Assembly: GCA_003252195.1 (NCBI GenBank)
Contig: QKFK01000025.1
Location: 1 to 6,555 of the forward strand
Length of the DNA stretch: 6,555 nucleotides
DNA from: Rhodospirillales bacterium
GTDB taxonomy: Bacteria; Pseudomonadota; Alphaproteobacteria; QKFK01; SZUA-500
Direction: 5' to 3'
Below, piece by piece: positions 1 to 4,810 of this stretch. Each line of letters begins with the position of its first letter. The first letter of the stretch is position 1. The notes below the pieces were generated by a model. That model had not been told where the DNA came from. It saw only the letters and a list, made by a program, of their open reading frames with translations, and did not search any database. A program made the translations under genes and the position numbers.

Positions 1-503
1 ATACGCATATTCTTGGCTTTTTTCTGCAATATAGTTTGAGTAGCTAACACATGCTCAACTTCAGATGTGCCAATACCAAAAGCAATCGCACCAAATGCAC
101 CATGAGTTGCCGTATGGCTATCACCACATACCAATGTTACACCTGGGAGGGTGAAGCCTTGTTCTGGTGCTACCACGTGGCACACACCATTAGCATCGTC
201 TCCAAATGGAAAATATTTAATTCCAAAATCTTTAGTGTTTTCATCTAAAGCGGCTAATTGGATTTTTGATTCCTCATTTGCAAGGCTCATATCAATGGCT
301 TTAGTTGGGGTATTATGGTCAGCAACAGCCAAAACTTTAGCTGGGTTTCTCACCTTACGAGAAGCAACTCGCAAACCTTCAAAAGCTTGGGGTGAGGTTA
401 CCTCATGCACCAAATGGCGATCGATGTATAAAACGGTTGTACCGTCCTCATTCACATCAACCACATGGGCATCCCAAATTTTATCATACATTGTAGAAGT
501 CAT
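1..503 (-). CDS. leuC: 3-isopropylmalate dehydratase large subunit, N-terminal part (cut by window edge)
   Basis: This is the first 167 codons of LeuC, which with LeuD isomerises 2-isopropylmalate to 3-isopropylmalate through a 4Fe-4S centre in leucine synthesis. Visible family blocks are DRHLVHEVTSPQAFEGL (residues 28-44), ADHNTPT (61-67) and CGDSHTATHGAFGAIAFGIG (126-145), followed by TSEVEHVLATQT. These closely match the aconitase-family LeuC N-terminus. The cysteines that bind the cluster lie in the missing part, since LeuC is normally about 470 residues. The start is the ATG at 503-501, preceded by AAGGAG (515-520) that overlaps the end of ilvE; a second in-frame ATG at codon 5 is too far from that site. 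The gap to ilvE is 7 bases, so the two are very likely cotranscribed and translationally coupled. The frame is intact to the window edge. Confidence 0.95.
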   Translation of the reverse strand, partial: MTSTMYDKIWDAHVVDVNEDGTTVLYIDRHLVHEVTSPQAFEGLRVASRKVRNPAKVLAVADHNTPTKAIDMSLANEESKIQLAALDENTKDFGIKYFPFGDDANGVCHVVAPEQGFTLPGVTLVCGDSHTATHGAFGAIAFGIGTSEVEHVLATQTILQKKAKNMR

Positions 504-510
504 TATTTTA

Positions 511-1377
511 TTAGCTCCTTACTGCTTTAGAATATATTTCATGCAATTTTTTAGTTGCAGGACCTACTTTATATTCGATTGTATCAATCTTACCAACTGG
601 GGTAATTTCAGCGGCTGTTCCTGTTACAAACACTTCTTCTGCATGCTTCAAATCTTCTGGCATAATTCTAACTTCTTTAACGTCATAACCAGCTTGTTTT
701 GCAAGCTCAATAACTGTCTGACGAGTAATACCATTTAAGAAGCAATCTGCGATTGGTGTTCTAATCTCATTGCCTTTTACAAAGAAGATATTTGCACCTG
801 TACATTCAGCAACATAGCCTCTGTAATCAAGCATTAATGCATCTGTAAAGCCTAAGTCATGTGAACGGTTTTTCTCAACTGAACCAATCATATAAAGGCC
901 AGCTGCTTTAGCTGCAGTTGGTGCTGTATCTGGAGCTGGGCGTTTATATTTTGCCCAGCAAAGTGAAATACCTTTTTCCCAAATATCTGCACCAAAATAT
1001 GAAGGCCATTCCCATACAGCTACGGCAAACATTGTTTTACAATCTCTGCTATATACGCCCAAATTTTGTGAACCGAGCCAAATAACAGGGCGAACATAAG
1101 CATCTTTAAGATTGTTTTTATCAAGCACTTCTTGACATGCTTTGCTTACATAATCGGCATCAAAATCAACTTTAATGTCTAAAATCTCAGCAGATTTGAT
1201 TAAACGTTCACTATGTTCTTTAAGCTTAAAGATTTTACCGTTATAAGCTCTGCAACCTTCAAATACTGAGCTAGCATAATGCAGACCATGGGTTAAAAAA
1301 TGCAACTGAGCATCTTTCCAATCCACCATTTTACCATCAAACCATATAAATCCTTCTTTATCACATAAATCAGTCAT
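511..1377 (-). CDS. ilvE: Branched-chain amino acid aminotransferase
   Basis: This is a 288-residue class IV PLP aminotransferase. It catalyses the final, reversible transamination of 2-oxo acids to valine, leucine and isoleucine with glutamate as donor. Family marks are LHYASSVFEGCRAYNG (32-47), the arginine in HSERL (55-59), the probable Schiff-base lysine K157 in APTAAKAAGLYMIGS, E191 in AECTGANIFFV, LNGITRQTVIELA (214-226) and TGTAAEITPVG (252-262). Length is usual for the short bacterial IlvE type (about 285-310), and there is no signal peptide, so it should be cytoplasmic. The ATG start lies 6 bases after the leuA stop, with AAGGA in the last leuA codons as ribosome site. This suggests it depends on translation of the leuA 3' end, which is out of frame here. 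D-amino acid aminotransferase and 4-amino-4-deoxychorismate lyase share the fold, but the motifs and operon favour IlvE. Confidence 0.94.
   Translation of the reverse strand: MTDLCDKEGFIWFDGKMVDWKDAQLHFLTHGLHYASSVFEGCRAYNGKIFKLKEHSERLIKSAEILDIKVDFDADYVSKACQEVLDKNNLKDAYVRPVIWLGSQNLGVYSRDCKTMFAVAVWEWPSYFGADIWEKGISLCWAKYKRPAPDTAPTAAKAAGLYMIGSVEKNRSHDLGFTDALMLDYRGYVAECTGANIFFVKGNEIRTPIADCFLNGITRQTVIELAKQAGYDVKEVRIMPEDLKHAEEVFVTGTAAEITPVGKIDTIEYKVGPATKKLHEIYSKAVRS
515..520 (-). promoter_or_regulatory. Shine-Dalgarno site of leuC
   Basis: AAGGAG on the minus strand lies 11 bases before the leuC ATG and inside the last codons of ilvE. It favours the first of two nearby in-frame ATGs and makes coupling to ilvE translation likely. 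Confidence 0.7.
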
Positions 1378-1383
1378 TTTAAA

Positions 1384-1842
1384 TTATTCCTTATATTCCA
1401 ATACTCTGTTCATTGCACTTAAATAAGCCATAATTGATGCGGAAATCGTATCAGCATCCAGACCAGAACCGGAGAGGATTTTATCACCATATCTAAGCAT
1501 TATTTTTGCTTCAGCTTGAGCATCAATGCCACCTGTTAGAGCGTGAACATCATATTGCTCTAAAGTTGCATCTTTATCTACCAACAAGTTAATAGCCTTA
1601 AAGATAGCATCAAGCGAACCACGGCTCTTAGCCTCTGATGATTTGATACTGCCATCAAACTTTACCATAACGGTAGCATGACGCACTTCATCAGAAGAAC
1701 CGGAAATCTCGTAAGAAACAAATGATAATCTATCATTTGAATGAATTTTTCTATCATCTACAAGAGCGATAATATCTTCATCAAGGATTTGTTTTTTCTG
1801 ATCTCCAAGGCGTTTAAATCTATCAAAAATCGCCTCAAACAA
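1384..1842 (-). CDS. leuA: 2-isopropylmalate synthase, C-terminal regulatory domain (separated fragment)
   Basis: This frame encodes the C-terminal LeuA allosteric (LeuA_dimer) domain, about 150 residues, containing SYEISGSSDEVRHATVMVKF, then SKGS-like SRGSLDAIFKAINLL, YDVHALTGG and the GLDADTISASIMAYLSAMNR block typical of the leucine-binding domain. The frame is open from 1899, after an in-frame TAA at 1902-1900. The listed start is TTG at 1842-1840, which in the intact gene is an internal leucine codon of DDLFEA. I see no Shine-Dalgarno sequence before it, so independent translation is doubtful. It is best read as the displaced 3' end of leuA. Its last codons (EYKE, stop) hold the ribosome site of ilvE. 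Confidence 0.75.
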   Translation of the reverse strand: MFEAIFDRFKRLGDQKKQILDEDIIALVDDRKIHSNDRLSFVSYEISGSSDEVRHATVMVKFDGSIKSSEAKSRGSLDAIFKAINLLVDKDATLEQYDVHALTGGIDAQAEAKIMLRYGDKILSGSGLDADTISASIMAYLSAMNRVLEYKE

Positions 1843-1871
1843 ATCATCTTCAACTTGGATATTAAGGTCTT

Positions 1872-2918
1872 TTAATTTGTCTTTAAATGCAATTTGTCTT
1901 TAAATGCAGCACGACCAGAATGCTTACCAAGCACTAAGTCAGACTTTTTAAGCCCGATTGATTCTGGTGTCATAATCTCATAAGTATCACGAGATTTAAG
2001 CATTCCATCTTGGTGAATACCAGATTCATGAGCAAAAGCATTAGCCCCAACAATTGCTTTGTTTCTTTGTACGGCAAAGCCAGATACGGTTGAAACTAAT
2101 TTAGAAACACGGCTAATGTGCGTTGTATCAATACCAATGGTATATGGGAATCTGTCACCACGGGTTTTAATACCCATAACAATTTCTTCTAAAGCAGCAT
2201 TACCTGCTCTTTCGCCCAAACCATTAATAGTACATTCAATCTGCCTTGCACCTGCCCTTAATGCAGAAAGTGAGTTAGCAACTGACATACCTAAATCATC
2301 ATGACAATGCACTGAGATAACGGCTTTATCAATGTTTGGCACACGCTCTTTTAATGTTTTAATCAAGTCAAAATATTCATCTGGTGTGGTATAACCAACT
2401 GTATCTGGAATATTTACGGTTGTTGCACCTGAAGCAATAGCTTTTTCTACCGCACGGCACAAAAAGTCAATCTCTGTACGAGTTGCATCTTCTGCTGACC
2501 ATTCAACATCATCAATCAAGTTACGAGCAAAGGACACGCTTTTACCAATTGCTTCAATCACTGCATCTGGCTCCATTTTGAGCTTATGCTTCATATGCAC
2601 TGGCGAGGTTGAAATAAATGTATGAATACGACCTCTTTTAGCATCTTTAATTGCATCATAAGCGGTTTGAATATCATTCTCTTTGGCTCTTGAAAGAGAA
2701 CAAATTGTTGTTTTACCTGTTGAACGCTCTGCAATAGATTTCACACAATCAAAATCCCCAGGAGAAGCAATGGCAAAACCAGCCTCAATTACATCCACAC
2801 CCATGCTTTCTAGAGCTTCTGCTACAACTAGTTTTTCATCTTTATTCATAGTTGCACCTGGTGATTGTTCACCGTCTCTTAATGTAGTGTCAAAAATTAT
2901 AATTTTATCATCGCTCAT
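1872..2918 (-). CDS. leuA: 2-isopropylmalate synthase, catalytic part (truncated by frameshift)
   Basis: This 348-residue open frame carries the catalytic TIM barrel of LeuA. Visible motifs are FDTTLRDGEQSPG (9-21, with R14 and metal-binding D15), HCHDDLG (204-210, metal ligands H204 and H206), NGLGERAGNAA (232-242, N240) and HESGIHQDGM (297-306). Residues after about 285 form the linker subdomain, ending in GKHSGRAAFKDKL. Only the last five residues (HLKTN) are foreign, produced by reading the second copy of the 17-base repeat out of frame. The start ATG at 2918-2916 has GGAG 7 bases upstream. The product lacks the LeuA dimer/allosteric domain that binds leucine. From memory, removing this domain from a Neisseria LeuA impaired function, so a truncated enzyme may be weak or inactive. 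Homocitrate and citramalate synthases share the barrel, but operon and motifs favour LeuA. Confidence 0.9.
   Translation of the reverse strand: MSDDKIIIFDTTLRDGEQSPGATMNKDEKLVVAEALESMGVDVIEAGFAIASPGDFDCVKSIAERSTGKTTICSLSRAKENDIQTAYDAIKDAKRGRIHTFISTSPVHMKHKLKMEPDAVIEAIGKSVSFARNLIDDVEWSAEDATRTEIDFLCRAVEKAIASGATTVNIPDTVGYTTPDEYFDLIKTLKERVPNIDKAVISVHCHDDLGMSVANSLSALRAGARQIECTINGLGERAGNAALEEIVMGIKTRGDRFPYTIGIDTTHISRVSKLVSTVSGFAVQRNKAIVGANAFAHESGIHQDGMLKSRDTYEIMTPESIGLKKSDLVLGKHSGRAAFKDKLHLKTN
1874..1907. repeat. Exact 17-base tandem duplication inside leuA
   Basis: The unit AATTTGTCTTTAAATGC occurs twice head to tail (1874-1890 and 1891-1907), and the period extends one base further, to 1908. Each copy reads AFKDKL on the minus strand, the upstream one in the leuA frame and the downstream one in the frame of the C-terminal domain. 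Seventeen is not a multiple of three, so two copies put the gene out of frame and one copy puts it in frame. Confidence 0.97.
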
Positions 2919-2925
2919 TTTAGCT

Positions 2926-2929
2926 CTCC
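2926..2929 (-). promoter_or_regulatory. Shine-Dalgarno site of leuA
   Basis: GGAG on the minus strand, 7 bases before the leuA ATG, supports the start at 2918. Confidence 0.7.
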
Positions 2930-2949
2930 GTATGAGATTTTGTTTGTAA

Positions 2950-2955
2950 ATTATA
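2950..2955 (-). promoter_or_regulatory. Possible -10 box of an internal leuA promoter
   Basis: A perfect TATAAT on the minus strand would start transcription near 2943, giving a leader of about 25 bases with the leuA ribosome site. No good -35 box is present: at 17-base spacing the hexamer is AAAGTT. A small GGGC-GTT-GCCC hairpin sits in the spacer. In AT-rich DNA such a box can arise by chance. Confidence 0.3.
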
Positions 2956-2980
2956 TGTGGGCAACGCCCCGTAACTTTTA

Positions 2981-3000
2981 TTAAAGATTAAACTCTTTAA
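2981..3000. promoter_or_regulatory. 7-bp perfect inverted repeat upstream of leuA (possible operator or hairpin)
   Basis: TTAAAGA, six bases, TCTTTAA. It would lie about 38 to 57 bases upstream of the start predicted from the TATAAT box at 2950-2955, a usual place for an activator site. There is no T-run on either side to make it a terminator. Function is inferred from position only. Confidence 0.2.
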
Positions 3001-3056
3001 CATCAGGGCTTGTGGCAAATGCAAGGCATAAACCACAGCTCCAAAGATTGAATTTT
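2999..3056. repeat. 58-base direct repeat, copy 1 (hairpin-forming)
   Basis: The copy shares 53 of 58 bases with 3082-3139, without gaps; the period is 83 bases. On the minus strand it folds as a stem around ATGC-CTT-GCAT, extended by GTGG/CCAC and GGAGCT with AGCCCT, a strong imperfect hairpin. It is followed on the plus strand by GAGTAACGC, which also borders the neighbouring palindrome. It resembles an extragenic palindromic repeat rather than a coding or CRISPR unit. Confidence 0.85.
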
Positions 3057-3081
3057 GAGTAACGCTAAAAACCCAATCGTT

Positions 3082-3139
3082 AACATCGGAGCTTGAGGCA
3101 AATGCAAGGCATTAACCATAGCTCCAAAGATTGAATTTT
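3082..3139. repeat. 58-base direct repeat, copy 2 (hairpin-forming)
   Basis: Second copy of the 2999-3056 unit, with five substitutions. Here the outer arms GGAGCT and AGCTCC (3088-3093 and 3120-3125) pair perfectly, and AATGC-AAG-GCATT (3101-3113) forms the tip. Its last four bases are also the first bases of the 103-base palindrome. Confidence 0.85.
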
Positions 3140-3238
3140 CTGCCCTTATACTAGGAGTGCGTAACACAGAAAATTTTAGTGTACATCAAGTACATGAATT
3201 TTTGAGTAACGCAAAGGACGCAGTAGAAGAGCAGAAAA
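3136..3238. repeat. 103-base imperfect palindrome between ilvC and leuA
   Basis: The outer arms at 3136-3152 and 3222-3238 are 17 bases each and complementary at 15 of 17 positions. The inner arms TGTAC (3180-3184) and GTACA (3190-3194) share exactly the same centre, 3187. Between them GCGTAAC (3159-3165) pairs with GTAACGC (3206-3212) with one mismatch and a small offset. The whole can fold as one long hairpin starting about 11 bases after the ilvC stop. There is no T-run on the minus strand after it, so it is not a classic terminator, though it could slow transcription or protect the ilvBNC message. It most resembles an intergenic palindromic element. Confidence 0.85.
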
Positions 3239-3249
3239 GCAATCCTTTG

Positions 3250-4269
3250 TTAGTTGACTGATTTATCAACCAACTTATTCTTACCAATCCATGGCATCAT
3301 AGCACGGAGTTTAGCTCCTACTTGCTCAATGCCGTGAGCATAAGACAAACGTCTTTCTGCTTTTAAGCGTGGTTGACCAACTTTACATTCTGCCATCCAT
3401 TTGCTTACGAACTCACCGTTTTGGATTTCTTTCAAAATTTGCTTCATATTTTCTTTTGCACTTGGCTCTACTACTCTTGGGCCACTTACATAATCGCCAT
3501 ATTCAGCTGTGTTTGAAATTGAGTAACGCATATTTGCCATACCACCTTCGTAAATTAAATCTACGATAAGTTTCATTTCATGTACGCATTCAAAATATGC
3601 CATTTCTGGTTCATAACCTGCTTCTACCAAAGTTTCAAATCCAGCTTTCATTAATGATGTTAAACCACCACAAAGAACTGCTTGCTCGCCGAACAAATCT
3701 GTTTCACATTCATCGCCGAATGTTGTTTCAATAAGGCCTGAGCGACCACCGCCGATACCAGAAGCATATGACATTGCAACGTCACGAGCTTTGCCTGATT
3801 TATCTTGATATACGGCAAACAAGCATGGAACTCCGCCGCCTTTTACATATTCACCACGAACGGTGTGACCTGGGCCTTTTGGAGCAATCATGATGATGTC
3901 TAAATCTTCACGTGGTTCAATAAGGTTGAAGTGAATATTAAGACCATGAGCGAATGCAAGTGTTGCACCTTGTTTTAAATTATCTTTAAGTTCGGCTTGA
4001 TACAAATCAGCTTGAAGCTCATCTGGAACTAATACCATTACTACGTCTGAAACTTTTGCAGCCTCAGCTGGTGTCATAACTTTAAGCCCTGCTTTTTCTG
4101 CCTTAGGGGCTGACTTTGAGCCTTTTTGCAAAGCTACAATCACTTCTTTAACACCAGAATCTTTAAGGTTGTTTGCGTGAGCAAAACCTTGTGAGCCATA
4201 ACCAATAATAGTTACAACTTTACCTTTAATCACATCTAAATTAGTGTCCTTATCGTAGTAAACTTGCAT
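3250..4269 (-). CDS. ilvC: Ketol-acid reductoisomerase, class I
   Basis: This 339-residue enzyme converts 2-acetolactate and 2-aceto-2-hydroxybutyrate to dihydroxy acids by Mg-dependent alkyl migration and NAD(P)H reduction. Seen are the Rossmann loop GYGSQGFAHANNL (23-35), H108 in LAFAHGLN, K131 in IAPKGPGH, metal-site acids D191 and E195 in ETDLFGEQ, E227 and E231 in FECVHE, and S252 in SISNTAEYG. Length matches the short class I form (about 330-340), not the roughly 490-residue class II form of E. coli. The knotted C-terminal domain is complete to AKLRAMMPWIGKN. The ATG at 4269 is 4 bases after AAGGAAG. It follows ilvN by 40 bases and precedes the 331-base repeat-rich gap, where the operon may be partly punctuated. 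The cytosolic location follows from the absence of any signal peptide. Confidence 0.97.
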   Translation of the reverse strand: MQVYYDKDTNLDVIKGKVVTIIGYGSQGFAHANNLKDSGVKEVIVALQKGSKSAPKAEKAGLKVMTPAEAAKVSDVVMVLVPDELQADLYQAELKDNLKQGATLAFAHGLNIHFNLIEPREDLDIIMIAPKGPGHTVRGEYVKGGGVPCLFAVYQDKSGKARDVAMSYASGIGGGRSGLIETTFGDECETDLFGEQAVLCGGLTSLMKAGFETLVEAGYEPEMAYFECVHEMKLIVDLIYEGGMANMRYSISNTAEYGDYVSGPRVVEPSAKENMKQILKEIQNGEFVSKWMAECKVGQPRLKAERRLSYAHGIEQVGAKLRAMMPWIGKNKLVDKSVN

Positions 4270-4273
4270 TTTT

Positions 4274-4280
4274 CTTCCTT
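4274..4280 (-). promoter_or_regulatory. Shine-Dalgarno site of ilvC
   Basis: AAGGAAG on the minus strand, 4 bases before the ATG, fixes the ilvC start. The 40-base ilvN-ilvC gap is otherwise A/T-rich, with no hairpin that I can see. Confidence 0.65.
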
Positions 4281-4309
4281 TCTATGCACTTTTATCAAAA
4301 AAATTAAAA

Positions 4310-4810
4310 TTATAAGCTTTCTTCACATGCCATCGCAATAACACCAGTACGAGCAACCTCAATCACTCCAAATGGCTTCATTGCTTTAACAAAATCATTA
4401 ATGTTAATCTTGCGACCAACCACCTCAAAAATCATCACCCCTGGGATTACGTCTACAGGTTTAGCGTTATATCTTTCAGCTAGCTCAAGCACTTCTTTGC
4501 GGGCTTCTCTTTCAACCTTAACCTTAACCATAGCAAGCTCACGCTCAACACCGCTTAGCTTAGTTAAATCTAAGCATCTGTGCACTGGTACAACTCTTGA
4601 TACTTGAGCACTAATTTGCTTAATATATTCATCATCACCAGTAGTGGTTAAGGTTACGCGTGAGAGATGTTTTTCATCGTCAATTTCTGCCACGTTAAGA
4701 CCATCAATATTATAGCCACAACCAGAGAACATGCCCACCACACGGGCTAGCACACCTGGCTCATTATCAACCAAAATTGACATAATGCGTTTTTCATCAG
4801 ACTTAACCAT
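4310..4810 (-). CDS. ilvN: Acetolactate synthase small (regulatory) subunit
   Basis: This 166-residue regulatory subunit binds the IlvB catalytic subunit, raises its activity and usually confers valine feedback inhibition. An N-terminal ACT domain (about 8-82) contains ILVDNEPGVLARVVGMFSGC and GYNID. N16, G19 and N34 align with the valine-site residues N11, G14 and N29 of E. coli IlvH, so valine sensitivity is likely, though inferred. The C-terminal ALS_ss domain (about 90-160) shows REVLELAERYNAKPVDV and FGVIEVARTGVIAM. Length is normal for the IlvH/IlvN long form. Its ATG overlaps the ilvB stop by one base (TAATG), with AGGAG 7 bases upstream, so it is translationally coupled to ilvB and made in matching amounts. 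The symbol ilvH would serve equally well. Confidence 0.96.
   Translation of the reverse strand: MVKSDEKRIMSILVDNEPGVLARVVGMFSGCGYNIDGLNVAEIDDEKHLSRVTLTTTGDDEYIKQISAQVSRVVPVHRCLDLTKLSGVERELAMVKVKVEREARKEVLELAERYNAKPVDVIPGVMIFEVVGRKININDFVKAMKPFGVIEVARTGVIAMACEESL

Larger units (their letters stand above)
1384..2918 (-). pseudogene. leuA: 2-isopropylmalate synthase gene, frameshifted by a 17-base tandem duplication
   Basis: Taken as one gene, this span encodes 2-isopropylmalate synthase, which condenses acetyl-CoA with 2-oxoisovalerate in the first committed step of leucine synthesis. The reading frame is interrupted by an exact 17-base tandem duplication at 1874-1907. Deleting one copy joins the two halves without any other change: AAFKDKL runs straight into KDLNIQVEDDLFEAIFDRFK, giving 505 residues, close to the usual 510-520 for bacterial LeuA. 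No other stop or frameshift is present and both halves look well conserved, so the lesion is young, reversible, or an assembly error. As written, translation stops at TAA 1874-1872. The call of pseudogene is conditional on the duplication being real. Confidence 0.85.

Noticed and set aside
151..738. A 195-codon open frame on the plus strand
   Set aside because: It lies antisense across the leuC start and the ilvE end, both strongly recognised, and its product is low-complexity with no family resemblance. The other plus-strand frames in the window are likewise shadows of the minus-strand genes.
1872..1910. Programmed ribosomal frameshift in leuA
   Set aside because: The frame change is fully explained by an extra 17 bases that duplicate codons already present. 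A frameshift would also have to avoid the TAA at 1902-1900 in the second frame, and there is no slippery site with a clear downstream stimulator.
2999..3139. CRISPR array
   Set aside because: There are only two copies, of 58 bases with five differences, a 25-base gap holding no repeated pattern, and no cas genes nearby.
3136..3238. Rho-independent terminator of ilvBNC
   Set aside because: The stem is long enough, but the minus strand continues with ATTCAATCTTTGG rather than a T-run, and leuA downstream is likely in the same unit.
2919..3249. T-box or other known riboswitch upstream of leuA
   Set aside because: I could not find the conserved T-box sequence or any known aptamer core; the structure present is explained by the repeats and palindrome.
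4309..4314. TATAAT box at the end of ilvN as an ilvC promoter
   Set aside because: There is no matching -35 element, it overlaps the ilvN stop in A/T-rich sequence, and the genes are only 40 bases apart.
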